A stretch of 21,097 bases of DNA from Oscillospiraceae bacterium (GTDB taxonomy: Bacteria > Bacillota > Clostridia > Oscillospirales > Acutalibacteraceae), in NCBI GenBank assembly GCA_029012165.1, contig JAQXLO010000098.1, positions 1-21,097 of the forward strand, in the 5' to 3' direction. The position numbers were made by a program, and so were the translations under genes. The notes beneath the pieces were generated by a model. That model worked only from the letters and a program-made list of their open reading frames with translations, was not told where the DNA came from and did not search any database. Every line of letters starts with the position of its first letter. Positions within the stretch are counted from its first letter, which is position 1. Of this stretch, positions 1 through 6,459 are shown in pieces.

Positions 1-1674
1 GAACACATAGCCGCCATCATCGCTCGCATTGACACTGGTGGCAAACACGGCAAAGATCTTCCACTTGGAGTGGTTGTACAGCGTACTGTACTCGATGATG
101 GGATTCTGCTTGAAGAACTCGGGATCCTCATACTTGGCCAGATCGTAAAAGACCTGCTGCCCGTCCTCGGTGGTATGCCCGTAGAGGATGGTGTTGCGGG
201 AAAGGGTATATTTGCCGCAGCGGTAGTCCAAAAATACGTTGCCGTACTTGGTAAACTCGCCGTAGAAGTCGTTTTTCAGGTATTTGTAGCTGTCGGTCAT
301 CCCGTTGTCGGTGCTGCTCTGGACGACGACGGTGTCGATGGAGGTACCCGGAATCTTCAGGTAGCCGACGGTGTCGCTGTTGGCGGCATAAAGGGGCTTG
401 TAGCTCTCAATCATATCGGGCAAATACTCTACACCGCCATCCCGGATGACCAACATATCAAACAGCGCCCTCGCCTCGGAAATGTACGGCTCCTGCGCCT
501 CGGTCTGTACCTCGGTCTGCGGCTCGTTCGCAGGTTCTCCTTTGCTCAGGAAAACCATATTGCGCACGGTGAGCCCCATACACACCACAAAGACAACCAG
601 TTCCACGGCGGATGCGGCGATGCAAGCGGTGCGAATGGTTTTGGTGCGCTTGCCGTTAAAGGTGATTCTGTGCTTCTTTTTCCTTTCCTTCTGTGTGGTG
701 AAACATGTCTGTTCGTCCTGCAGTGCCTGCCGCAGCCGGGCGCACAGCTCCCCGGCAGACTGGATGCGGTCGGATGCCTGCACAGCCATGCCCTTTTGCA
801 GGATGCGCTCGATGGATTTCGGGATGCTCACCATGTCCGAAATGGGGCGCAGACTGTCCTGCATCGAGCGGCTCAGGCTGTCCTCCGGCGCGACGCCGGT
901 CAGCATTTTATACAGCGTGGCGCACACGGCATACACGTCCGTAAATGTGCCCTGCGTGCCGTGGCTGTTGTACTGCTCGATGGGCGCAAAGCCCTTTTTG
1001 AGGATGATGGACAAGGTCTTTTGATCGTACCCGTTGACGATTCGTGCGGCGCCGAAATCCAGCAGTTTCGCCTGCCCGCTTTCGCATACAAAAATGTTGT
1101 CGGGGGAAATGTCCCGGTGTACCAGTCCCGTGCGGTGAATCTCCTCCAGCGCCTGCAAGATCGGCATCATAATCCCCATGGACTGCTCCAAGGTCATTTT
1201 GCCGTCCCGGCGCAGGATGTCCTGCACGGTTTCGCCCCGCAGAAGTTCCATGACGATATATGCCGTGTTGTTTTCCTCGAAGCAGTTATGTACCCTTACC
1301 ACGTTTTCCAAATGCGTGAACCGTGCAAGCCGGCGGCTTTCGTCCAGCACGTTGTTCATGCCGGATTCAAAATAGTGCCGGGATTCGTCATCGAAGCAGG
1401 AGATGTCATTGCTCCCGGTCATGCGGGCGGCAAAGGATGTGGGGAAGAATTCCTTGACGGCGACCGGGATTTCCAGCCGCTGATCCCAGGCGATATAGGT
1501 GATGCCGAAGCCGCCCTGTCCCAGCACCTTGCCAAGGGTGTAGCGGTTTTGCAAAACAGTGCCCGGTTCCAGATAGTTTTTGGAGGCGGCGCCTGTCCCG
1601 ACGATATAGCCGCAATGGGGGCAGACGTCAAATTCCTCGCCGAATGCACGCATACAGCCAAGACATCTCTGCAC
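1..1674 (-). CDS. Zinc-ribbon / Ser-Thr protein kinase / TM / class B sortase fusion (3' end outside window)
   Basis: The frame reads through 558 codons from a GTG and runs off the left edge. The N-terminus is a zinc ribbon (Cys4, Cys7, Cys18, Cys21). A Hanks-type kinase domain follows: P-loop GQGGFGITY at 52-60, AVKEF with Lys74, HRDISPDN at 186-193 and DFG at 206-208. The usual HRDxK lysine is Ser, as in many zinc-ribbon kinases of Clostridia. One hydrophobic segment lies at about 345-368. The outer part matches class B sortases: GYLKIPGTSID, NDFYG, GNVFLDYR, and NTILYGH with the expected catalytic His500. The catalytic Cys and Arg would lie beyond the window. The GTG start is chosen because AAGGAGGG (1683-1690) sits 8 nt upstream and it keeps all four zinc cysteines; ATG at 1653 would lose two. 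Expected topology is kinase inside, sortase outside. Domain calls are firm; the biological role is inference. Confidence 0.9.
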   Translation of the reverse strand, partial: MQRCLGCMRAFGEEFDVCPHCGYIVGTGAASKNYLEPGTVLQNRYTLGKVLGQGGFGITYIAWDQRLEIPVAVKEFFPTSFAARMTGSNDISCFDDESRHYFESGMNNVLDESRRLARFTHLENVVRVHNCFEENNTAYIVMELLRGETVQDILRRDGKMTLEQSMGIMMPILQALEEIHRTGLVHRDISPDNIFVCESGQAKLLDFGAARIVNGYDQKTLSIILKKGFAPIEQYNSHGTQGTFTDVYAVCATLYKMLTGVAPEDSLSRSMQDSLRPISDMVSIPKSIERILQKGMAVQASDRIQSAGELCARLRQALQDEQTCFTTQKERKKKHRITFNGKRTKTIRTACIAASAVELVVFVVCMGLTVRNMVFLSKGEPANEPQTEVQTEAQEPYISEARALFDMLVIRDGGVEYLPDMIESYKPLYAANSDTVGYLKIPGTSIDTVVVQSSTDNGMTDSYKYLKNDFYGEFTKYGNVFLDYRCGKYTLSRNTILYGHTTEDGQQVFYDLAKYEDPEFFKQNPIIEYSTLYNHSKWKIFAVFATSVNASDDGGYVF

Positions 1675-1704
1675 GGTTTCATCCCTCCTTATATCACAAT
1701 AAGC

Positions 1705-1733
1705 AGTATATCTTTTCCGCCTGCATTTGTCAA
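1705..1733 (-). promoter_or_regulatory. Sigma-A promoter of the kinase-sortase gene
   Basis: On the minus strand TTGACA (1728-1733) and TATACT (1705-1710) are separated by exactly 17 nt. The start codon is 30 nt below the -10. The promoter abuts the terminator of the micropeptide genes, so the kinase gene probably forms its own transcription unit. Confidence 0.75.
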
Positions 1734-1734
1734 C

Positions 1735-1763
1735 AAAAAAGGCGCCCTTTCGGCACCTTTTTT
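1735..1763 (-). terminator. Rho-independent terminator after the micropeptide genes
   Basis: Read on the minus strand, GGTGCC and GGCGCC pair (one G-U) around a short GAAAG loop, flanked by an A run and a T run. It lies 21 nt after the stop of the third micropeptide gene. The symmetric A/T flanks could let it work in both directions. Confidence 0.7.
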
Positions 1764-1783
1764 GGGAATTGTTGCCCGGAAGT

Positions 1784-1855
1784 TTATCTGCAGGCAATGG
1801 CAGTAACCGTGATGGCTGCGGCTGCAAGGATGGAAGCGACGATGATAGCGGTCAT
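1784..1855 (-). CDS. 23-residue hydrophobic micropeptide, copy 3
   Basis: An ATG-to-TAA frame of exactly 23 codons begins MTAIIVASILAAAA and ends AIACR. It is almost wholly hydrophobic or small residues, long enough for one membrane helix, with a single terminal Arg as the only charge. It differs from copy 1 at a handful of positions and has Cys at residue 22 instead of Thr. The upstream minus-strand sequence GGAGAAAACACC supplies a ribosome binding site (GGAG) at normal spacing. It is last of three tandem paralogues and is followed by a terminator. Three genes of identical length with their own ribosome binding sites make a chance origin unlikely. Function is unknown; single-helix toxins of type I systems, membrane-protein regulators and secreted signals are all possible. 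Confidence 0.72.
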   Translation of the reverse strand: MTAIIVASILAAAAITVTAIACR

Positions 1856-1888
1856 GGTGTTTTCTCCTTTCACAGATTTTTGCCGTGC

Positions 1889-1960
1889 TCAGCGGGTGGC
1901 GATCAGGGTGACCACAACGGATGCGGCGGCGATGATGATGGCGGTAACGATGAATTCCAT
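1889..1960 (-). CDS. 23-residue hydrophobic micropeptide, copy 2
   Basis: An ATG-to-TGA frame of 23 codons reads MEFIVTAIIIAAASVVV and then TLIATR. The last seven residues, VTLIATR, are identical to copy 1. Glu2 near the N-terminus and Arg23 at the C-terminus are the only charges, flanking an Ile/Val/Ala helix. A GAGAGGAG ribosome binding site (plus-strand 1968-1975) lies about 7 nt before the ATG. The gene is 25 nt after copy 1's stop and 33 nt before copy 3's start, so the three are probably co-transcribed. It is the most divergent copy at the N-terminus. No known family was recognised. Confidence 0.74.
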   Translation of the reverse strand: MEFIVTAIIIAAASVVVTLIATR

Positions 1961-1985
1961 GGTTTTTCTCCTCTCTGTTTTTCGG

Positions 1986-2057
1986 TCAGCGGGTAGCGAT
2001 CAGGGTAACGATGACGGCGGCGGATGCCAAGATGGAAGTGACGATGATTGCGGTCAT
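1986..2057 (-). CDS. 23-residue hydrophobic micropeptide, copy 1
   Basis: An ATG-to-TGA frame of 23 codons begins MTAIIVTSILASAA and ends VIVTLIATR. It is a predicted single transmembrane segment with one terminal Arg. The start is set by AAAGAGG about 9 nt upstream. A longer in-frame upstream extension exists, but it lacks a ribosome binding site, is rich in charged residues unlike the paralogues, and would break the shared 23-residue length. It is the promoter-proximal member of the array. The leader upstream holds a perfect 11-bp palindrome and a possible extended -10. Its role is unknown. Confidence 0.74.
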   Translation of the reverse strand: MTAIIVTSILASAAVIVTLIATR

Positions 2058-2117
2058 TTTTTTGTACCTCTTTCTTTTTTTATTTTCGGGGTTCTCTCTG
2101 TCCCCCTCGACACCCAT

Positions 2118-2154
2118 ACAATACCACAACCCGCACGAAATTTGTGCGGGTTGT
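2118..2154 (-). promoter_or_regulatory. Palindrome with possible extended -10 upstream of the micropeptide genes
   Basis: Arms ACAACCCGCAC (2126-2136) and GTGCGGGTTGT (2144-2154) are perfect reverse complements around a 7-nt A/T-rich centre. Neither side has a T run, so it is not a normal terminator. On the minus strand it runs directly into TGGTATTGT (2118-2126), which fits an extended -10, about 61 nt before the first micropeptide start. No good -35 is visible. This arrangement would suit a repressor operator or an activator-dependent promoter. Both the promoter and the operator readings are inference. Confidence 0.4.
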
Positions 2155-2208
2155 AAAATTTGACGCATTTTATGTCATTTTTAACGAATCAGACAGTGTA
2201 CATTTTTC

Positions 2209-2240
2209 TTGACAGGGACATATTTTTTTGGTAGTATAAT
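2209..2240 (+). promoter_or_regulatory. Probable promoter of tRNA-Arg
   Basis: TTGACA (2209-2214) is followed by TAGTATAAT (2232-2240). The perfect TATAAT (2235-2240) has a long 20-nt spacer; the overlapping TAGTAT (2232-2237) has the standard 17. The mature tRNA starts 10 nt after TATAAT. Confidence 0.6.
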
Positions 2241-2250
2241 GAACGGTTAC

Positions 2251-2325
2251 GCCTCCTTAGTTAAATGGATATAATAAACCCCTCCTAAGGGTTAGTTGTG
2301 GGTTCGATTCCCGCAGGGGGTGCCA
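2251..2325 (+). tRNA. tRNA-Arg, anticodon CCT, CCA encoded
   Basis: A 75-nt cloverleaf can be folded. The acceptor arm pairs GCCTCCT with AGGGGGT using G-U pairs. The anticodon stem AACCC/GGGTT carries the loop CTCCTAA, giving anticodon CCT, which reads AGG. The T-loop TTCGATT is present, and the 3' end is G followed by genome-encoded CCA. It is a single tRNA gene with its own promoter and terminator. No integrase or attachment-site duplication was seen next to it. Confidence 0.93.
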
Positions 2326-2330
2326 GAAAC

Positions 2331-2359
2331 GGCGACTGCTTCGGCGGTCGTCTTTTTTT
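2331..2359 (+). terminator. Terminator of tRNA-Arg
   Basis: A GC-rich stem (GGCGACTGC against GCGGTCGTC, with wobble pairs) closes on a TTCG tetraloop and is followed by seven T. It begins 6 nt after the tRNA CCA end. Confidence 0.85.
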
Positions 2360-2403
2360 GAGCACGGCAATGCGGGGCAATCCCGTCTGCGTTATCCCGA
2401 AGC

Positions 2404-2435
2404 AAAAAGACCGCCTACACTTTTGTAAGCGGTCT
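2404..2435 (-). terminator. Terminator after the PhzF-like gene
   Basis: On the minus strand AGACCGC pairs with GCGGTCT, and the inner stem extends with near-complementary bases around an AAAA-containing loop; five T follow. It is 36 nt after the stop of the PhzF-like gene. Confidence 0.75.
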
Positions 2436-2470
2436 CTGATTATTTTGAAGTTAGTCCAACAAACTGGAAT

Positions 2471-3253
2471 TTACAGCGCAACTGCAATTTCAGAGATAGC
2501 CACCAGAGTTGCCTCTCCACTAATCACTATACGATGGTTTTCTTCCATTCTGCAATGCAAGTATCCACTGCGCTTCGATGCCTGGTACGCATAAATTTCT
2601 TTTTTATTCAGTTCTTTTGACCAATAGTCGGCAATCTGGCAATGGGCAGAACCGCAAACCGGGTCCTCTGGGATACTCAACTTCGGACAGAAGCTGCGCG
2701 ATACGCAATCGGTTTCTTTTCCCATCGAAGTTGCATTTTGGATTCTTCCCTCAATACCGGCCAGAAGTGTCTGATTCGGATTCATAGTTCTGACGGTATC
2801 TTCCGAATCAAATATACATATCAGATCAAGACCCAATACCGCTTTAACCGGGCGTGCGCCGAAAGCCCTTTCCATTGCATCCGTGACTGGAATCTCCTTC
2901 AATTCGTAGGTGGGAAAATTCATCTCATACAGATTCCCATTCCGATGAATCGTCAACTCACCGCTAAGGGTATCAAATTTCACTTCCTTGCTGTCAGGCT
3001 CATAATAATTCAAGATAACAAAGGACGATGCCAGTGTGGCATGACCACATAACTCCACCTCTGTACCCGGTGTGAACCAGCGCAGATGGTACCTTTTTTC
3101 TTCCTTTACGATAAAAGCGGTTTCGGAAAGATTATTTTCCATCGCCAGTTTCATCATAGATTCTTCAGATGGCCAGCTTTCCATGACACAGACCGCCGCC
3201 GGATTTCCTGTAAAAGGTATATTTGTAAATGCGTCTACGATATATTGTCTCAT
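2471..3253 (-). CDS. PhzF-family protein (isomerase/epimerase-like)
   Basis: The 260-residue length is normal for the PhzF family, two-lobed enzymes related to diaminopimelate epimerase. The N-terminus reads MRQYIVDAFTNIPFTGNPAAV. The acid-catalyst motif NLSETAF supplies the Glu that does proton transfer in PhzF itself, and CGHATLA and EDPVCGSAHC are the two phosphate/carboxylate-binding loops. It is probably a cytosolic dimer acting on a small carboxylated metabolite. There are no phenazine genes nearby, so phenazine synthesis is not implied and the substrate is unknown. The ATG is preceded by TAAGGAG about 9 nt upstream. It stands alone, between its own terminator and the ACT-domain gene, 111 nt away. 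Confidence 0.9.
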   Translation of the reverse strand: MRQYIVDAFTNIPFTGNPAAVCVMESWPSEESMMKLAMENNLSETAFIVKEEKRYHLRWFTPGTEVELCGHATLASSFVILNYYEPDSKEVKFDTLSGELTIHRNGNLYEMNFPTYELKEIPVTDAMERAFGARPVKAVLGLDLICIFDSEDTVRTMNPNQTLLAGIEGRIQNATSMGKETDCVSRSFCPKLSIPEDPVCGSAHCQIADYWSKELNKKEIYAYQASKRSGYLHCRMEENHRIVISGEATLVAISEIAVAL

Positions 3254-3364
3254 TTTGTTTTTCTCCTTAAATTCCGATTTGTCTTTCTCTTAATCTCTTA
3301 TTACACACCAAAATTATGAATAATTCTACCCGCCGTCTATTGCCTTCGCCGCAGAGGAAAGCGG

Positions 3365-3733
3365 TCACGCTGTAATCTCATAACCTGCGCATTCGAGAAT
3401 TTCCAGTGCCTTTGGGTACTGTTCTTTTTTCAGAAAAATGTAGTCCGTGTTATAGGTGGAGACCGCAAAAATTGCAATGCTGTTTTCTGCCAGAATCCCG
3501 GCGATTTTGGCGAGGATGCCGACCAAAGAAAAATCCAAAACGCCCTCGATGCGAAACCCTTTCCAGCCGTCCTCCTGTGCGAGGACGTTGGGCGGAACAT
3601 CCTCTGTTGCGCAAACCAGAGAATTTTCCGCATCGGTTTTCCCTGCGAAGCAGTATTCTGCGTTTCGATGGATTTGGGAATAATCCGTCACCTTGCATAC
3701 GGAAAACTCCGGGGAAAGCTTTTTTATTTTCAT
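3365..3733 (-). CDS. ACT-domain protein (COG3603-like)
   Basis: A small 122-residue protein in the uncharacterised group of stand-alone ACT-domain proteins. The C-terminal half is the recognisable ACT fold: GVLDFSLVGILAKIAGILAENSIAIFAVSTYNTDYIFLKK is present as a continuous block at about 64-105 (cited here only as a location: starts GVLDFSLVGILAKI, contains AVSTYNTDYIF). ACT domains usually bind an amino acid and change enzyme or regulator activity. No catalytic partner is fused. The start is an ATG with GGAGG 6-8 nt upstream. Downstream is the PhzF-like gene; upstream, a long hairpin separates it from the GH123-like gene. The ligand cannot be predicted. Confidence 0.82.
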   Translation of the reverse strand: MKIKKLSPEFSVCKVTDYSQIHRNAEYCFAGKTDAENSLVCATEDVPPNVLAQEDGWKGFRIEGVLDFSLVGILAKIAGILAENSIAIFAVSTYNTDYIFLKKEQYPKALEILECAGYEITA

Positions 3734-3832
3734 GTGCAGTCCTCCGCCCTTTCTTCAGAAAAATATTTATGCGGCGTGTCGTTGCGTTTTTTCTGTTCCT
3801 GCGTGCAGGAGCGGCGCATTTTGTCAGACGAT

Positions 3833-3874
3833 CTCCCTGTATGACGACAGCGACCGCTGTCGTCACACAGGGAG
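3833..3874. repeat. Long imperfect palindrome between the ACT gene and the GH123-like gene
   Basis: The arms at 3833-3851 and 3856-3874 pair over 19 positions with one mismatch (outer CTCCCTGT against ACAGGGAG, inner TGACGACAGC against GCTGTCGTCA) around a 4-nt loop. It lies 21 nt past the stop of the GH123-like gene. There is no T run on the minus side and only a weak TTTTT 8 nt later on the plus side. It may stabilise the 3' end of the minus-strand transcript or be a REP-like dispersed element. Confidence 0.65.
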
Positions 3875-3895
3875 CATCTATTTTTGTCGGATATT

Positions 3896-5533
3896 TTATT
3901 TTGCGCTGACGACCCCTTCGATGGCACGGCCAAGCTCCAAACGCACGGCGGCAAACTGTGCGTCGGAAAGGGTGTAGTGCTCAAGATCCTTGGTGATCTT
4001 GCCGATGATACGGTCGGTGTATTCCTCCCCCAGCAACATCTTGGCAAGGGTGAGGTACTCATAGTCCTCGATGCCGTTGGTCACCGCCTCCAGACGCAGG
4101 CTGGAGATGGGTCCGTTTATGTCAAACTTGTTGCCGTTGTACAGCAGGGAGCCGTCGCCGTAGGTATCGTCCCCCGTCCACGGCGTTGTCCATGCGGACG
4201 ACCAGGGGTCGTAGTGAACGTCTTTCCAGTAGGTGGTGTCCCAATACAGCAGACCCTCCACATCGTAGTCCATTTGCTGCCAGAAAAGGATGCGGTGCTT
4301 GATGCCGTCCCAGTGGGTGAACAGGTTGCAGTAGTCCCCCATGGGTGCACAGCAGACGTACCACCACGCTCTGTCGCCGGAAGCAACTCTGTCCGCCACC
4401 GCCTGACGATGCTCCTTGTTCGCATACATCTGGGAGCCGGAGCAGATGATGTTGCTTCTCCCCTTTTGCAGTTCGATGCCCGTGGTGGTCTGCCCGCCGA
4501 TCTCGATCTCGTCCACGAAGAAGGGCGTCGCCATATTGTACCCGGGGCAAAGTCTTTGCAGGCGGTCGGTGATCTCGTTGTAGCGGGCGAAATGCGCCTC
4601 GCTGGACGGTTCGTCAATGGGATAGAAGTACGCCTTTTTTGCCCACTCCTCGTTGGAGGACACTTTGGCGTAATACTGCTGCAGCAGGGCATCGTCCGAA
4701 GAATAGGGCACCACGAAGGACGTGATGCGTGGGTCGCTCATGTAGGCGTCCGCTTCGTCGCTGAGGATATCCACGGGGAGATTGTAGGGCGAGACCTTGT
4801 GATCCGCAAGGAATTCATAGTACGTTTCGTACAGCGCCTGTGCTTCGTCGCTGTCCGGAGCAACGCCGTGGGCTTTGGCGATGCAGTACTTGTTCAAACC
4901 CATGGACGTGGTGCAGGCCGGCGTCTGCGGGAGTGTAAAATCCCAGACATACGCCTGGACTTCAACGGTAATTTTTTCTCTTTCTTTGTCCTCGTTGGCA
5001 TTTTCAAGGTGGATCTGCGCCGTGTACAGTCCCGACGGCGTGTCTGCATCGGAGCGTACGCTGATGTAGAACGGCGTATTATTCTCCGCCCGCATGGTGC
5101 AGGTGCTGTTCTGCGTCACGGGGACGAGGGCATCGGGGTAGGTGCTGTTGAGCAGGGAGCTTTCGTCGGTCTGGATATAGTATTCCTGAAAGATCTGCGC
5201 AGGCAGGACATTGCCGTTTTCATCGGCGAAATCGGTCATGCTGACCTGCATCTTGGAGCGGGATGCACGCATACGGAAGGCGATTTGACAGGCTTCCCGC
5301 TCGTTTTTGGCGAGGTACATGGTGTAACCGGGCGTTTTGTCGATGGTGCCGGTTCGGTTAATTTTGACGGTGGGGTCGTAGAAGGAATAGGACACCATGG
5401 ACAGGTAGGAATCGTAGCATCCCCGGATGCTCACGCCGATTCCCGCCGACTGCGCCAGCAGCAGGAGAAAGGACGTAAAGATACACAGGGATTTTTTCAG
5501 ATGGTTTTGCACAGCGGAGAGCCAAAAGGACAT
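3896..5533 (-). CDS. Secreted or anchored GH123-like (DUF4091) glycoside hydrolase
   Basis: The protein has 545 residues. A hydrophobic segment at about 17-35 (CIFTSFLLLLAQSAGIGVSI) follows a lysine pair, acting as a signal peptide or membrane anchor. A beta-rich domain (about 55-200) precedes a TIM-barrel-like DUF4091 region. YPIDEPS carries the adjacent Asp307-Glu308 pair expected for GH123 beta-N-acetylgalactosaminidases, which use substrate-assisted catalysis. Aromatic-rich motifs further on (WWYVCCAP, LLYWDTTYW, DGSLLY) match the substrate-binding end of the family, and SLRLEAVTNGIEDYEYL is the typical DUF4091 closing helix. The ATG has a strong GAAGGAGG ribosome binding site. Probable role is removal of GalNAc-type sugars from host or microbial glycans outside the cell. 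Substrate is inferred from family only. Confidence 0.85.
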   Translation of the reverse strand: MSFWLSAVQNHLKKSLCIFTSFLLLLAQSAGIGVSIRGCYDSYLSMVSYSFYDPTVKINRTGTIDKTPGYTMYLAKNEREACQIAFRMRASRSKMQVSMTDFADENGNVLPAQIFQEYYIQTDESSLLNSTYPDALVPVTQNSTCTMRAENNTPFYISVRSDADTPSGLYTAQIHLENANEDKEREKITVEVQAYVWDFTLPQTPACTTSMGLNKYCIAKAHGVAPDSDEAQALYETYYEFLADHKVSPYNLPVDILSDEADAYMSDPRITSFVVPYSSDDALLQQYYAKVSSNEEWAKKAYFYPIDEPSSEAHFARYNEITDRLQRLCPGYNMATPFFVDEIEIGGQTTTGIELQKGRSNIICSGSQMYANKEHRQAVADRVASGDRAWWYVCCAPMGDYCNLFTHWDGIKHRILFWQQMDYDVEGLLYWDTTYWKDVHYDPWSSAWTTPWTGDDTYGDGSLLYNGNKFDINGPISSLRLEAVTNGIEDYEYLTLAKMLLGEEYTDRIIGKITKDLEHYTLSDAQFAAVRLELGRAIEGVVSAK

Positions 5534-5563
5534 GGAAAAAACCTCCTTCGTTTTATTAAAAAG

Positions 5564-5592
5564 AGCATAGCACAGTTGCGGGAAAAAGTAAA
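5564..5592 (-). promoter_or_regulatory. Promoter of the GH123-like gene
   Basis: On the minus strand TTTACT (5587-5592) and TATGCT (5564-5569) are 17 nt apart, with the ATG 30 nt below the -10. The match is moderate, but spacing and position are right. Confidence 0.6.
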
Positions 5593-5618
5593 CAGCCTTT
5601 CCAAAATATTATCCGGCG

Positions 5619-6296
5619 CTACAGCAGGGCGGCGATCTCCCGCAAAGTACGCACGTTGTATTCCACGGGCAGATCTTCGGGGACGGGTTTGCCGTCGGGG
5701 TTGTAGTAGCAGGTGTGCAGTCCCGCCCGGATGCCGCCCCGGATGTCCGACGACAGGGAGTCGCCGACGATCATCACCTCCTGCGGACAGGCGTGCAGAC
5801 GGCGCAGACACTCGCCGAAAAATTCCGGCGCCGGCTTGGAAAAGCCGATCTCCTCCGACGCAAAAACCGCTTCAAAATACGGCAGCATTCCCGCCAAAGT
5901 CAGGCGATGGATCTGCTGGTCGAGGGGTCCGTTGCTGGCGGCGCAGAGGGTGTACTTTCCGTGCAGGCTTTGCAGCAGCTCTATGGCGCCGTCTATCAGA
6001 ATGGCGCTGTCGAACAGCGCCGCTTTGAAGTATTCCTCGAACAGCACCCCGTCGAAACGGATGCCCAGATCTGCAAAGATGCAGTTCCAGCGCACCTGTT
6101 CCAGTTCCGGCAGGGTCATCTCGCCCCGCTCGATGGCGCCCCAGAGCAAAGCGTTGTGCCGGGCAAACACGGCGTACATCTGCGGCGTGTACGCCGGCAG
6201 ACCGAACTTGCGAAAGCCGTCCCGCATGGCACGTTTCACATACTCGTCAAAGCTCAGCAGGGTGTTGTCGATGTCCAACAAAATATATTGCAGCAT
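5619..6296 (-). CDS. HAD-superfamily phosphatase, YjjG/YfnB-like
   Basis: A 225-residue subfamily IA haloacid dehalogenase fold. Motif I is DIDNT (Asp8 nucleophile, Asp10 general acid), motif II is SNG after TLCAA, motif III is the Lys of GFSKPAPEFF, and motif IV is GDSLSSDI. The helical cap lies between motifs I and II. The overall pattern, especially LLSFDEYVKRAMRDGF after motif I and the GFSKPAPEFF segment, resembles YjjG/YfnB pyrimidine nucleotide phosphatases, which clean up non-canonical nucleotides. Substrate assignment is by resemblance only. An in-frame ATG 35 codons upstream is rejected because AAAGGAG lies 9 nt before this ATG and this start places the hydrophobic strand and DxD at the usual position. 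Confidence 0.87.
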   Translation of the reverse strand: MLQYILLDIDNTLLSFDEYVKRAMRDGFRKFGLPAYTPQMYAVFARHNALLWGAIERGEMTLPELEQVRWNCIFADLGIRFDGVLFEEYFKAALFDSAILIDGAIELLQSLHGKYTLCAASNGPLDQQIHRLTLAGMLPYFEAVFASEEIGFSKPAPEFFGECLRRLHACPQEVMIVGDSLSSDIRGGIRAGLHTCYYNPDGKPVPEDLPVEYNVRTLREIAALL

Positions 6297-6317
6297 TTGT
6301 CCGTCTCCTTTATGCAT

Positions 6318-6346
6318 AGCGTAAACCAAGGAACGCCCTTTGTCAA
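6318..6346 (-). promoter_or_regulatory. Promoter of the HAD phosphatase gene
   Basis: On the minus strand TTGACA (6341-6346) and TACGCT (6318-6323) have 17-nt spacing. The ATG is 21 nt below the -10, and the ribosome binding site lies between. This independently supports the shorter start. Confidence 0.68.
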
Positions 6347-6399
6347 GCCCTGCGGTGCCGGGGGATGCGCAAACGAAAACCCGCACGCATAAAGCATAC

Positions 6400-6444
6400 A
6401 AAAAGCAGACGGAGATCCTGCACGGCGCAGGAAACTCCGTCTGC
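6400..6444 (-). terminator. Terminator after the MBL-fold gene
   Basis: GCAGACGGAG (6405-6414) pairs perfectly with CTCCGTCTGC (6435-6444), with a further inner pairing TCCTGC/GCAGGA. Five T follow on the minus strand. It ends the CPBP-MBL transcript before the HAD promoter. Confidence 0.88.
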
Positions 6445-6459
6445 TGTTCTTTTAGTTTG

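Noticed and set aside
70..1806. A 578-codon plus-strand open frame opposite the kinase-sortase gene
   Set aside because: It has no recognisable domain, and the minus strand encodes complete kinase and sortase motifs with ribosome binding site and promoter. The frame is an antisense by-product of GC-rich codons.
2251..2325. The tRNA-Arg gene as an integration site of a mobile island
   Set aside because: No integrase, no repeated tRNA 3' end in the window, and the neighbouring genes look chromosomal.
2471..3253. A phenazine biosynthesis gene
   Set aside because: Only the PhzF-like family is present; no other phenazine genes are nearby and family members have many other roles.
3884..6028. A 714-codon plus-strand open frame opposite the GH123-like and HAD genes
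   Set aside because: It crosses two well-supported minus-strand genes and their promoter, and its translation has no family motifs.
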